A DNA stretch of 64,000 nt from Cephalotrichum gorgonifer (taxonomy: Eukaryota; Ascomycota; Sordariomycetes; Microascales; Microascaceae). Shown one piece after another: positions 21,444 through 33,217 of the stretch (position 1 is the stretch's first letter; each line of letters begins with the position of its first letter). The stretch is taken from positions 573,943 through 637,942 of the forward strand of contig ONZQ02000017.1 of NCBI GenBank assembly GCA_900312665.1, read 5' to 3'. Both the position numbers and the translations under genes were made by a program. Under the pieces are notes generated by a model. The model had not been told where the DNA came from. It ran no database searches and was given only the letters and a program-made list of their open reading frames with translations.

Positions 21444-21800
21444 CTAAACGTCCCTCTCCCTCCCCTGCCGCTCCGCCTCCCCTTCGCTAACCTGCGAGTA
21501 ATTATCCGGCAGCCTCCCCCCCATGACCCCCATCTGCATGTCCCTCTTCCGGTCCTCGGGCGTCCAGCTCTGGCGCCTCGGGATGCCCGGCTTCCAGCTC
21601 TCCGTCAGGCGGACGGCGTGGGCGGTGGAGGCGAGCCTGGGGTGGTGGTGAGGCTGGTGCTGCCCCCCCTGGTCGTTGTTCTCGTCCCTGCCCTCGTGTT
21701 TGGGATCGGCCATTTTCGGCGGGTTCGGTTCTTGTTGAGTTGCCTCTGTATCTGTATGTCCCCGCGATTGCACACGCGATTTGTTTGGTTTCGTACTCAT
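21444..21800 (-). CDS. Small hydrophilic protein with conserved SWKP..RRQSW motif
   Basis: A 118-aa intronless frame starting M-S-T-K-P-N-K. It is strongly hydrophilic (Gln/His/Asp-rich) and ends with the segment E-S-W-K-P-G-I-P-R-R-Q-S-W-T-P-E-D-R-K-R-D-M-Q-M. I recall a similar S-W-K-P...R-R-Q-S-W-x-x-E-D-x-K phrase in small uncharacterised ascomycete proteins, which is the main support. No membrane span or signal peptide is present. Function unknown. Confidence 0.5.
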   Translation of the reverse strand: MSTKPNKSRVQSRGHTDTEATQQEPNPPKMADPKHEGRDENNDQGGQHQPHHHPRLASTAHAVRLTESWKPGIPRRQSWTPEDRKRDMQMGVMGGRLPDNYSQVSEGEAERQGRERDV

Positions 21801-22494
21801 CGGGATTGAGCACGGTTCGATTTTTCCGAGAGAGAGGTATATGTAATAAAAATATACACGTTGATTGATTTCGAGGATTGTGATGACGTTCGGGATGTTC
21901 AGGCCTTATATCAGCCAAAAAGGCAGGCGTCGCACAGAAATTCCGTTCCTCGGAGGTCGAGCCGGCGGAAAAGTCGCCTCACTCACACGAATTCGTTACA
22001 CGGATACAGCAACAGCGCCGCAGAAGAACCACACCCGAGAAACCAATCCTTTTCGGTAGAAGCCGTTCCTGGGTGGTGTGGTCGGGCCCCTCACGCCACC
22101 CAGGAACGTCCTTATTAAACGCCATCTCTATCCGATCTCCCCATTTTATATGTTAACCTCATCCGATCTGGATTGAATATCGAATCGGGGTGGCCGGTTC
22201 TTTCGCCTGTCGCCTCGAGAGTTGCCTCTGGTCGTAATCGGGGATTGGTGTAAGTCGACTCGCTTGCTGGGTATCACAGGGACAAACGGACCAAATTCGG
22301 ACAACTGTCGAAGTTGCTACTTCGCCCTCCCATCCGCACGTCAAAGTCCCCACGCCCAGTTCTGCAGAATCGTATTTAAGCGAATTATAACACTTAAATG
22401 AATCAAGCAGTTCCGATGTTGCTGGGGATGGTTTCCCGTCTTTCAGGGATTCTCTGTGCCATCAGGTGATCTAGCACGTGAGCCAATAAGCTTT
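21801..22494. other. Intergenic with a hairpin
   Basis: Apart from the hairpin at 22064-22108 (arms CGTTCCTGGGTGG / CCACCCAGGAACG), no feature is supported. Confidence 0.5.
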
Positions 22495-22531
22495 CCCACT
22501 GACGGTGGTGGAATCCACCACCGTCAGTGGG
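22495..22531. repeat. Perfect 18-bp inverted repeat with 1-base centre
   Basis: The arms CCCACTGACGGTGGTGGA and its exact reverse complement are separated by one base. This is a 37-base perfect palindrome about 90 bases upstream of the NLR relic. Joined terminal inverted repeats or a recent foldback are possible origins. Confidence 0.9.
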
Positions 22532-22617
22532 TCGTCCAAAAAATAGTCAATTAGTTCAGTGCCAACTCGTCGCTTCTTCGATAACCATAGCCAAAGGCTA
22601 TATGACGCACGTATCAG

Positions 22618-24199
22618 TCATGTCTCTGGGCGCTGTTGACTTTCCTACGCCCCCCGTCGACGACGATCCTGCGGTCAAACTTGATGAGGATTTCCTTGTG
22701 TTGAGCCACGACCAACGTCGACAAGTCAACCTGTTTCGCGACAAGATCTACGACTGCGAAAACGATGAGGAGAAATATAAGCTATGCGCGCAAACTCGGG
22801 ACGAATTGCTTGCTCGACATAGGCAGAAACCGATGAGCTTGTTTGCAAACTACTGCCCGGGACAATGTTGCTCGACGACTAGACGTTGTATGTTTCGAAA
22901 TGGAGGCCGCTGGCCTAATGGATATTCTCCCTTGTCTCCCAATCCGGGAAATCTGCGACTACTCAGACTCTCACAAGAACAAGGTATGGCAAGAGATATG
23001 CTGCCGCTGCTGCGGCTGCATACGCAAGAGAACTGCTCGAGGTATTACCCGTGGCCGAAGCGCATGCAAGAGTTGCACCTGTGCTCAATCCCTGTAAGTT
23101 AGTAGTCTCGGGAACAACTTCGAGCCACTGCTGCTCACACCCGATGTACAGGTCAATGTTCAACGCAGGAACGCCTGGAGGAACGCCGGAAACGCTTGTT
23201 GGAGTTTCTCAGATTCGAGCAAATCGATTCTCGTAAATCAACCATCAGCCCCGCCCATGACAAAACGTGTCAATGGTTTCTCAAGCACTCTGTCTACCAA
23301 GCATGGCTTGACCCCGGAAAATTAACACAACACTATGGCCTTTTGTGGATCAGTGGTAAGCCGGGTGCTGGCAAATCGACAATGATGAAGTTCGCATACA
23401 TGCGCATGAAGGGGAAAACCCGCGACAAGCATGCTATCACTACTTCCTTTTTTTTCAACGCTCGAGGCGAATACTTGGAAAAGTCGATCTTTGGGATGTA
23501 CCGATCTTTGCTGTTCCAACTGGTCGAAGAGTTCCCTGACCTCCAGACAGACTTGGACGACCCCGCCATTGTTTCGCCGAGGCAGAATAGATGCCCTTCC
23601 TTGAATGATCTCAAGGACCTCTTTCGCAACGCAGTTTCCCAGCTCGGTCAACGCTCGTTTACTTGCTTCGTTGATGCTCTCGACGAGTGTGACGGACTGG
23701 CTTTGAGAAAGAGACTCGTTGAAATACCGAGCGACCTGAGCGAACTGTTCAAGGACATGTTGAGGCGCGACAATGAGAATATGGAGGATCTCCTACTTTG
23801 TATCCTCTGGATCTCTACGCCAAGCGGCCTTTGCAACCGAATAAGTTCTACCATGCTCTATGGTCTGGGTTGTCACTGAAGGGTCTGGCCGATCCTAAAA
23901 TCCCAGATGTCACCGTTCCAGAGGCTGGTGACCGAGTTGAAAAATGTGCTATCAGCTCCTCAAAGGGACTTGCTGAGATCACGAAATCCAGGCAGCCAAC
24001 TGTGAAATTCATACACGAATCCGTCCGAGATTCCCTTGTCAAAGACAAGGGTCCGCATGAATTGTGGCCTGATCTCGGATTTGATTGGGATTGCCCGAGC
24101 CATGAGAGACTCAAACAATATTGCAACTCATACATGAACCATGCCTTGGGGCGTGCATCCGTTAGCAAGCCGCCGTGGAAGCCTAAATCTAACATGTAG
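22618..24199 (+). pseudogene. Decayed PNP-NACHT NLR gene
   Basis: Pieces of one NLR lie in order but in different frames. At 22843-22990 C-F-E-M-E-A-A-G-L-M-D and I-C-D-Y-S-D-S-H-K-N-K are the end of a purine/uridine phosphorylase domain. A one-base insertion near 22990 shifts the frame, after which A-A-A-A-Y-A-R-E-L-L-E-V-L-P-V-A-E-A-H runs into an intron (23094-23151). The NACHT part follows: linker, Walker A G-K-P-G-A-G-K-S (about 23358-23381) and Walker B F-V-D-A-L-D-E-C. Directly after D-E-C-D-G the text jumps to L-R-K-R-L-V-E-I-P-S-D-L, so roughly 80-100 residues of NACHT are deleted. A second frameshift near 23812 precedes F-I-H-E-S-V-R-D. There is no C-terminal repeat domain. The first frame (from ATG 22618, LDEDFLVLSHDQRRQVNLF) may belong to the same gene; its family is unknown to me. 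Confidence 0.8.
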
Positions 24200-26994
24200 A
24201 TGGAAATCTCAAAACATGGGATCAACAAGAGAAACACGCGGATCTCTGTCTTTGTGCGATAACTAGTAGCAGAGGTATGCCATGCGCGACAATGCAGTCA
24301 AGGGCAGCCGTAAGACGCGTGTGGGCGAGCGAGAAGCCACGACACGAGCTGCGGCCATTTGCCTCATGACGTTATAGTTTCAATAGCATTGGGAAAGGAT
24401 ATAGAATCGGGCATATTAGTCGGCCCTACGATTGAGCTTATATGCATCATGATGAAGTCCCCTGTATTTAAAATGCCTACTGCAGCCACATCCTGGTTCC
24501 ATTCTGATATTTCCCGATGCCTATCCCCAATATACGTGCGATTACGATAAAAATGGATTCCTACCTGAATGGGATAGGTTCTAAAGTACGTCTATATCTA
24601 CGATGCCTAGTAAGTGATGTCAACTTACCCTTCACATCAAGGGTCTCATCAGGGAGAAATGCCTTCAGCTTATATATGGCAATATCCTAGTCAGGGAAGA
24701 TCTACTCTATTATCAGCTTGAGGTACATTTGCCTCTGCAAGTCCATTAAATCAGAGCTAATTAGTTGCGATGCTAAGAGGAAATATTTCGATTCTGGCGA
24801 TCTCGTACTCGCCAGCGTACATCGAGGTTCTAATATCGGAGCTATCTAAACCGGAGTAGAACATCCTATCCGCGAGAACATTTCTCATCCTGCAGCTCCA
24901 GTACCAAGCTCTAGCAACGTCGAGGGCGACGCCGACATGCATAGTGCAAAGGGAACGAACGAAACAATTGATGAGAGCCAGCTACGTCGGGAAGCGAAAA
25001 CCGACACCACTACCATGGAAGAAGGCTAGAGGGCTTGAGGCTGGTAGGATTTGGTACTGAATAGGGCATGTAGGATAGCAGACAGGGGGTAGGTCAGCCC
25101 CAAGAATACTGGCTCCGGTGGAATGGAATGTTAAAGATGGTTATTGTGAGATCCAAATATTAAACGAACTATGGTAGCGAATGCGGACCTACTCGGGTGC
25201 GGACTTAGCAGGTTTGGGTGCGAATTCGAGGTAGAACCTGCACTCTACCGCTAGCTTCATGTTCTTCTCTTCAAATTCCAGCCATTGTATTGCTTCGTCG
25301 TAGCTTATCTCGAGGTCATCGTGTAGTTCTGTCGGGTATGAAAATAGGGTGTATCTGTATATATCCAGGATATTCTTTAGCAGTTTTCTAGGGCTGGTAT
25401 TGGCAGGTTCAGTAGCCTCTGTGGTAGGATTGATAGAGATGGAGGCTATAGCGGACTTGGTAGAAAAGGGGATTGCTGACTTCTACAAAGAAATGAAAGT
25501 GATAGATCAGATCGAGAAATATGGGGATCAAAGGTGACAGAAGACTACTTACTCCTTGTAAGATTTTGGGCGAGATATGATCCCAGCTCCAAAGTATGCC
25601 ATGCTCCCCCCGGGAAGGGTTCGAATCTGTTGGATGTCTCGGATCTTCGTATGGATGCGAGGTGTGGTGGTGTGTCTTACATGCCCCATACACCGAGCCA
25701 ACAGGAACGTACCGACCCGGGCTGGTGACATTTCTTCAATACTGATTGAGTACAGTATACGGGCTATAGGAGCTTGGGCAGTCAGTTCACTTCCCGTAAT
25801 TGTCAGATACCAGACCAACACAGAGGAGGTTGCTCACAACCGGCATTGCCAGGGTGCATTTAAGGTCCATACACAGCCCAGAGCAGATATACGAAATTCT
25901 CCGATAGGGTACACAGATACACCCTGTAATCGCCATTCTTTCTATAGTATAGACTGTACTACTGAACAATCTCCCTTAGGATATCAACTTTTATATTTGC
26001 AAAAGACTAGGAGATTACTGCTGTAAACTGCAGCCCTCGCTGATTTTAGTTGGATGTACGGCGGACATTTCCGAAGTGATATGAACTTCAGGCCGGATTA
26101 GTAGTGTCAGTATCGGGCCACGTATCGGTTATTAGATCGGAAGAGCTCGCCTCAGGTAATGTCCTTCACACAGCTTGCTGAGATGGCTTCGGCAGACCAG
26201 TTGACCCTCCTTATTTGGCCGAACATGTCACTTCAAGCCTGATAGGGCTGCATGCAGGCATCTCTGCATCGGGCGCTCCGGTAGGCTGTGGATTCCGCCA
26301 AATGGGCGCCACTAGATGCACCCCCGGCTGGGGGTGGGGGGGAAGAAGTGTTCGAATGTGCTCTACTTTCCCAATGCCCCAGGTGTGATGATGCAAGCCA
26401 CATGCCGAGTCACACTGGTGGCGGCCCTTTAGGGGTTGACGGTGAGACCAGGAGAAGAAGCAAACCCGGCGACTGGAGGGGTATTCGATCAATACATGTT
26501 CCCCTGTCTACTTTGCCTGAAGTTCTCTCCCTTTCACAACCGGGAAGATTCTACATCTCGATGGTTCGAAGAATCAGAACGCTATGTATTTCAGATATCA
26601 ACTCCTTCATCCCTGTAGTCCCAGGGCTTCGCTCATATCCTTTCATCTACAAGTATATCCTATCTTCCCTACTCTCTTCTCCTTACTCTTAGCTCACTTG
26701 TATCAGCACTATCATAAGCTATATCCCCATTTATCATTGCTATTCATCACTATTGCTACCTGGCTAGTGTTAGCTCTGTCGGACAGTATATCGTGAGCCT
26801 ACTGTGAATCCCTACCGAGACTGGACAGGAGACACCATACACTACCGATCCATTTCAGGATCCCTAAGCCTAATCTATCACCATTTTACTGGCACTGATT
26901 CTAGTTAAAGCCTCACTACCGCCTCGTTTTGGTAAAAGGTTCTAACGACATATCTACATCCCCCCACCGTCCGACCTATCCGATCCTTTAGACC
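24200..26994. other. Decayed region, traces of minus-strand coding
   Basis: No intact gene. On the minus strand three stretches look like former exons: 25821-25553 (ends RPKSYKE before a GTAAGT donor), 25482-25189 (open, with LLKNILDIYRYTLFSYP and AIQWLEFEEKNMKLAVECRFYLEF) and 24942-24757 (ARAWYWSCRMRNVLADRMFYSGLD), the last followed by Y-L-K-L-I-I-E then a TAG. The frames do not join cleanly (the splice at 25552/25483 gives the wrong phase). I recognise no family; they may be parts of one or two dead genes. 26.0-27.0 kb shows nothing. Confidence 0.3.
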
Positions 26995-27660
26995 ATGCCC
27001 CAAAAAGGATTCTCCAAGTTGGGCCGGAGCCGAAATCCCCTAGGATACGTCTCAAACTCTCGATCCAACCAGCTCTCCCTACCCAGGATGTTCTCCATCG
27101 TGGTTCAGCCTCCGGCTCACATCCGAGCCAGCAGGAAGATCTACCCTCCAGTCATCGCCAAAGGCCATCCCACCTCCAATACCACAGAGGCCGACGTCTG
27201 CTACATGTTCGCCACCGCCGTCCTCCGAGATGCCGACGGTAACCTCCTGACGGACCGGCTCGAGGGCATGCTCTCCGCGTCTGGGATGTTCCTCCAGGAT
27301 CGGAGAGCGGGAGACGTGGTCTTTATGTTCCCCGACCTAGCCGTCCCTTACTCCGGTGTGTATTCCGTTCGTGTGGACGTCTACGAGGTGGACTGTACCG
27401 GGGAGGGCGCCATACTGCTCGACCAGACGGAGACACGGATATTCGAGGTCTATGACGGTGATGTGCCTCCTGAGAGACCGTGTAAGTTTCCTCTATTTTA
27501 GCGGGGGCTGAGATTCCCCCCGCCTTCGCTATATCCCACTTCCCGTTTTTACTTCCCAGCTTCATCCCTGATCTCTGATGCCCATATTTCGAGCAGCGAG
27601 ATAATAAATGCCCCCTATATGTCCCTACGAGAGCTAGTACGGGAGCTAATGCATATCTAG
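26995..27660 (+). CDS. Velvet-domain protein, short form
   Basis: Exons 26995-27481 and 27560-27660 give 195 aa. The 78-base intron has a GTAAGT donor and a CCCAG acceptor. Residues ~32-165 match the second half of the velvet domain: F-S-I-V-V-Q-P-P-A-H-I-R, Y-P-P-V-I-A-K, ATAVLRDADGNLLTDRLEG, VFMFPDLAVPYSGVYSVRVDVYEV and QTETRIFEV. Velvet proteins (VeA, VelB, VosA, VelC) are DNA-binding regulators that link development and secondary metabolism. The N-terminal velvet segment, the usual R-M-C-G-F-G...R-R-P-I-D-P-P-P part, is not present, so this is a half-domain protein or has lost an upstream exon. It most resembles VelC/VosA types, but I would not assign a name. An ATG at 27088 (M-F-S-I) is also possible. 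Confidence 0.75.
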
Positions 27661-29545
27661 CGTCTGGGGAGTCGCTAATCATCCGGAAGCTGCATGACCA
27701 GGGACACAGAATCCCGTCTTGCCCTAGTTAAATCCAACCCTTGTCCTTGATTCGTCCATGTATTCTTCTTCCTTGTTTACTATTTATTGCTTTCCTACTC
27801 TTTTTTTCTTGTTTCTTGGGCAATGCTGAGTGGTAGTAAGGTCCGGGATTATGGGATATGCTTTCTAGGGAGTAAAAGGGGGGTTGGGGGGCGTGGTTGG
27901 AGCAACCTCTCGTTTGTCAACTTGCTGTCTCTTGAGTGGAGGGCTTAGTTCTCTCTGGGCGTCTGTATTTAGGAGTACGAGTCGGAGGTTCATGGGCAGG
28001 GGGGTTCACATTTCGCGTTATCGAATTTCTACCGCAGGGAACTTAGCCTGCTCTCCACACCTTGTGGCTCCGCGCCTCTCCGTACTTCCATTATATTCTC
28101 TGGTATGAAGGGAGACTAATAATAGTGACCGAATCTATGCGTCTTGCGCTCCGGGGAGAAAAAGAAAAGGGAAAGGGGATGGGGGACTAGGCTGTCGAGG
28201 GCCAGACGCTTCATCTCTGAACATTCGCCCGCATCACTGGCTGAGGACAAGCCATCCCCGGGACGAATCGTGCCAATATCCGGCCGCGTAGGCATGTGCC
28301 CCTTCCTGGACAAGGATCCTGGAAACGCTAAGACCCTCCCTTTCCCCTCACATGCCGGGCGTCGGGGAATAGGGAAAGGGGGGGTGGGGAGGAGGGAGGG
28401 AGGCGCCATGCACCTCTCCTCACATCACATTTGATTTGGCGGATGACCACAGGATTCAGATCACGTCACGATAGCTCCAGCCTTCACTGCAAACCTGGAG
28501 TCTCGATCCCCACGTCCCACGGCTCCACTCTCAGCTCATTAGGTCCATATGTATTAGTGAAAATACAAGTATATGCATGTAGTGTGGATCTTGGCGCGTT
28601 TGCCTGATCAGTATTACTCTGTAAGACTAGGAAAGATCCATCGATTCCCCTCCCCCATTTAACTACTCAGTGAAGCAGGTGTGTGAGATAGATAAACCTG
28701 CCTACCCTTCCTCTGTCCCCCCCCAGCCACTACCCTCACTACAGTATGACTTTGCGTTTGGTTTTTAGCCAACAGGAAGACGCCGGTGAGGTCCGGTAAT
28801 GGACCTCGAATCATCGCTCCCCTCTTGCCTGCTTAAGGTGCAGATAAGGGCACGAGCTAACCTCAATGGGAACCGACCGATGTTCCGGGTACTGCAGTGT
28901 AGAGAGCAGGGAAGGGGGGATGTCTTAACCTGGTTCCCGGATATACCGGTATATATCCAATCTCACCTCATCCAACTGCCCCCTCCAATGCCTTGTTGAT
29001 ACACGTATCCTCATTACATCCATAGGGCTCTCCCGCCATCAGGTTCGTGAGAGGGGTCGCCGTCTTCTCATGTTTCAGCGAGACCTTGAGCGGCCACTGT
29101 CTGGGACACTCTGGTATTTGCATCGAGAATGAAACTGTTTCGGTACTGTTCGGCCAAGTCTCTCGCATTTCTGAATGCAGTAGCTCCTTGGACAAAGGTT
29201 TCCCGATCACTCGTTAGACCGCCACCAACGCACCCACCGAAACCGTACCGATAACGAGGCCGATGGGGCAAAGGATACTATCTTCAACACATTCTGGAAT
29301 ATCATTATAGAGAGGGCATCATCTATATTCACGTAGACAATACTATCTTTGTTAAAGCTGTAACATCAATATTCCTTGTAGGCCGGAACATCTAAACATA
29401 GGCATTCAGCGTGTATTTAAGACCAAAAAGGAAATATTAAGATATTATAATTCTGATTATAGAGTGGTGGGTAGGGAAAAGACTATTCAGAGACTACAGC
29501 TGCGGTCGCGATCCAAGCCCAGTATTGCATTCTGTTCGTCCATTC
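27661..29545. other. Gene-poor stretch
   Basis: About 1.9 kb. Minus-strand frames at 29271-28968 are open in two phases, one with a Cys-containing segment (MQIPECPRQWPLKVSL, GCNEDTCINKAL) preceded by a stop-interrupted hydrophobic stretch. This may be a small dead secreted-protein gene, but I could not identify it. Nothing else is supported. Confidence 0.35.
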
Positions 29546-30656
29546 TCAATGAGACTGCGCTTGAACTGGGGGTACTCCGCTGCCAAGCTCGTATGCTTGC
29601 ACGGCCGGGTCCATTTCATACACCTGCGTTGTAGGATCCACGCGCGTCGCAGGGTCTAATTCTGGACGGTTCGGCCCCGGGGGGTGAACCGTCGGGTCCA
29701 TCTCATACGGGCCCTTCACAGCCGCAGGTCCCACTGGAATAGTACCCATCTGCGGTTGCCAGGGTTGTTGGTTTGGGTAGCCTGGGGGTTGGTTTGGGTA
29801 ACCTGGGCCCGGTGGAACCGGCGCTTGGGTATTCGCGGAGTTCCGCCGCCTCCGCAGGAGAATGAATGTCAGAACCGCCGCCGCCACAAGTGCAAAGAAG
29901 AAGAGAACCCCAAACACTATTCCAACTATGGCCCCCGTAGACAAGGAGCTCCCACCACCAGCATCTTCGGGGCTGTCTTGTCGGCCAGGGCTCGTCTCGG
30001 TTGGCTGCGAATCAGACGTGAACGTGTCGCCCGTCCTGGAGCGGACCTGTATGGGATACGCAAGCTGCCATGAGTTCAGGAATCCGGGGTCGAGGGTGAA
30101 TGTCCGCGTGGAAAGCACTTCCTGGTTGAATATGTTGTCGAGCACGACGACTTGCGTAGTTGTCGAGAGGAGGGACAAGCACGGCACGTCATAAGTTGCG
30201 GAGTTGGGCCCGACTTGGGGACATTGATAGTCTGCACCACGCGCGTTAGACGTGAAGCCATCTTCAGTATTTGCTACCTGTCCTTAGAGAGAGTGGCGGT
30301 GGCAAGGGCATCGACTAACTCGTGGGGCAGCAAAGAGCAATAGTCTCTCCCGGCTCGGAACTCAGGCTGGCAGGCGGCGCGCACCTCCTGTACTGCCCGG
30401 GACACACGCCGGGCGAGTAGTAACTCGTCATCCAGGCGAAGTTCTCGGTGTAAAAATTGCTGGACGGACAACACGTGCTGACGGCACACCCCTGCGTATT
30501 GTACGTCCATGGTAGGCCCAGCGCTATCGTGTTCAGATCAAAGAGCGAGTTGAGGCAGTCGGGCGGGAAAGTCGTCGGCGGCAGCTGTCCGAGATTCGTC
30601 GACGTGGTGTAGTCCGGGACCGGGACCACCGGGTCTACAATGGTGGTGTCGGCCAT
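29546..30656 (-). CDS. Single-pass membrane protein with Cys-rich outer domain
   Basis: The N-terminal part (from ATG 30656) has F-P-P-D-C-L, W-T-Y-N-T-Q-G-C-A-V-S-T-C-C-P-S-S, a Y-S-P-G-V-C-P-G-Q-Y motif and A-L-C-C-P-T, a Cys pattern common in fungal surface proteins. The second part contains Y-Q-C-P-Q-V-G-P, a membrane span (AIVGIVFGVLFFFALVAAAV), an RRRR stop-transfer signal and a Pro/Gln-rich cytosolic tail with Y-E-M-D-P repeats. The two parts are in different frames; a very short intron (about 30319-30283, GTTAGT..AAG, 37 bases) would join them in phase, or the gene carries a small indel. No classic signal peptide is visible. A wall sensor or receptor-like role is only a guess from the topology. 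Confidence 0.65.
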
Positions 30657-32289
30657 CTTGGGCCTGCAAGCCAAAAACGAACGCGCAAGGTCTTGAAGAG
30701 GCAAGCTTCGGACGGTTCCTATCTCAGCTCGGGGCCAAGATAAACTTGAAATACCAAAGGATGTTCTGAAGACCTTCCTACGCAAACCAGGCTTCAGCCC
30801 CGGAATTTCCGGAGCCTATCTTGTAGGGATCGCCTCCTGCGTGCATTCGGCTTTTTTCCATTTACGGACAGGATTCCCAAGGCTGCTGGGATGTGATGGC
30901 CGAATAAGGGCAAGAACGTGGGGATCTGGTGTGGCACGGAGTGTTTCGAAAGTGGTGCTTACTTCTTGCTCCGAAAGCAGTGACCTCAAATGGATGTGGC
31001 GCAGACGGCTTGGGGTGTTAGGTAGGAATCGATTGGCTGCTTTCCAAGCAGTTCCCTACTCAGGGGTAACCCACTCCCCCTGGTCGTTTGTTCTTTGCAG
31101 TTTGTCTGGTCTCATAATATTCATATAGTCCAAGTGTATTTTTAAATACGCGTATTACCGCCCGTCACTGGTCCAAGGTATCATTGCAGTTCAGACCATC
31201 GCCGTTGCCCCCGGTTGAACCACTGCTTAAGACCATATTACAACCGACCCTTGCCTTTTTAATGGCTCACCTAATCACCCTGTGCTGCTTTCTAACGAAC
31301 CGGAATCTGTGGGCCCAGGGGCCGCGCGTTGAACGCCTCGTAAGAACCTTGCTCGCTAATAAGAAAGTTAGCTAGAACTCTCCGGCAAGAAAATATGGAT
31401 GCCACACATGACTGCATTCACTCCGATCTCTGCTTTATTTTGAATCTGGTCGATTTTGCGTTATTCAAATTAGCCTGGGAGTTGTAATACGTAGCAATGG
31501 CTTTTCCAACTTGGTTGGGCTCAAAATACGAAGATCAGTTGATAAACCCACAAGGTCGGCAATGTGAAGCGGAGTCCCGCTTTGCAATCACCCCATCAAA
31601 CTTCAAACCTCCTTCGATAGAATTCAATCTCAGTAACCCTTCTGTTATTTATGAATTCAAGCACTTTGAGTATTCCCGAGTCTAGCTTCGTTCCTCAAGG
31701 CTCTTCTGGGCAAACTGTAAGCGGTTTGCGTCACCTGTGGATCACCGAAGAGCCCCGACTTACATTGCCTCTAGGATGTTGACTTCATCATCAACATTGA
31801 TACCGCGCCGCAAAGTGTCTAGCAGAAGCTCTTAGAACTCCCGCAGTCTCCCTTCATCTAGCACGCACAGTTCTTTTACTACAAGGGCACCGATGGATGC
31901 CATACTCAAATCGATATCACACCTAAGTGGCAGGTATGTCAATCCCGTTCCAAAAGGTTGCCTTCTTCAATATCTGGTTTCTCTCTTCTTTCCCCTCTTA
32001 CTTCGTCAACCCATGAGGAGTCGGGAATGATGTTGGGAAGGTCGCGCGGTACGCTGGAATACTAGTATCCATACTGACTTACATCCACTACTGTAGGAGA
32101 TGATTTGCCCGTGGTCACGCTGTTCCAAACCCGCTCATGGGGTACCCCAGTGAGCCCACTCATCCATCGCCCCCTTTCTCCCCCCTGTCTTCCATCAAAC
32201 CAACCAGAGTGGAAGCTCATTTATGTTGGCCTGGATTTGAGTCCTCCAGTGACCTGCTGTTACATCCCTATATCCAGGGGAGAGGAGGG
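30657..32289. other. Gene-poor stretch
   Basis: About 1.6 kb with only short unsupported frames. No domain or RNA gene was recognised. Confidence 0.4.
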
Positions 32290-33217
32290 AAAATATGGAG
32301 GGGCTCCCCCCCCTCCCCTCCTCCTCTCCCTCCTCCTCTCCCCTCTCCGTACTCCTCTCCCTATACATCCCTCCTCCCTCCTCCTCCTCTCCCTCCTTCC
32401 TCTTCCTTCTTCTCCTCCTTATCCTAGATAGAGGGGAGGGCGGGGCTCTCCCCCCAATTCCATTTCTATTCCTATCCTCCCATAGAGAAAAGAAGGGGGG
32501 GCGCCCTCCTTCCCTCCTCCCCTCCCTCCCCCTCTCCCTGGGTCTCTAAAGGTGGCCTCCAATTTGGGATCAGGACCTTCCCCTCTCTTCTCTCTTCACC
32601 TTTCCTCTTCCCCTCTTCCCCTCCTCCTCTCCTCTGAGAGGGACTCTCTCCCCCCTTCTTCCTCTTCCCCCTCTCCCCTCTCTCTTCTGGGTCTGGAAAG
32701 GTGGCCTCTAATACTCTGATTTGGGATCAGATAGACTAAGCCCTCTCCTTGTCTTTTACAGGGTAGTAGGTATTTAAAGTCCTCCCCCCTCCTAGAATTT
32801 CATCTTTCTTTTCTCCTCTTAGCTACCAGAACTCAATGCTCAGTCACTTCCCCCTATTTTTTCAATCTTACCCTTTCAGAAATCAAGACCTAGTACCCAG
32901 AAGTGTTCTCTCCGACCAAGTTTTGTACTAGAAATCACTATCTCGGAGCACCCTCCTGTCTGTTGTCCCTCTTTCAAATACCACCTCCATTTATACCTAA
33001 CCTTAACTTGTACGATCGAGATGAAGTGCCGCTATGCTGGCGACTCTGACCAGCTGCCGACTAAACATCGCTGTGTCCTTGTGGATAACAAGATATACAA
33101 TTATCGTATCCTATATCAGCTACCTGCCTTGTTCTCGGGCCTGCCGAATCAACTTTTTATTCCTTTCTGCTTCTTAGGTAGGAGATGTATCATCGAGCTA
33201 TACAATAAAGAAACAAG
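32290..33217 (+). repeat. Dispersed repeat, copy 1 (inverted relative to copy at 63 kb)
   Basis: The tract starts with a long pyrimidine-rich region (CTCCTCTCCCTCC...), then GGTGGCCTCCAATTTGGGATC (twice, near 32552 and 32699), and ends with a short reading frame from ATG 33021 (M-K-C-R-Y-A-G-D-S-D-Q-L-P-T-K-H-R). Almost the whole tract recurs in reverse complement at 63027-63910. Homology ends at GAAACAAGGTCA (about 33217), exactly where the WD40 sequence begins. Nature of the repeat unknown; it carries its own start codon and intron. Confidence 0.85.

Noticed and set aside
25600..25640. GGGTTCGAATC as a tRNA B box
   Set aside because: No matching A box or cloverleaf could be drawn upstream.
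25577..26026. 149-codon plus-strand frame
   Set aside because: No domain, no start context, and lies antisense to the decayed minus-strand exons.
32290..32550. Pro/Ser-rich frames in the pyrimidine tract
   Set aside because: All three frames are open because of base composition; they are repeat DNA, not genes.
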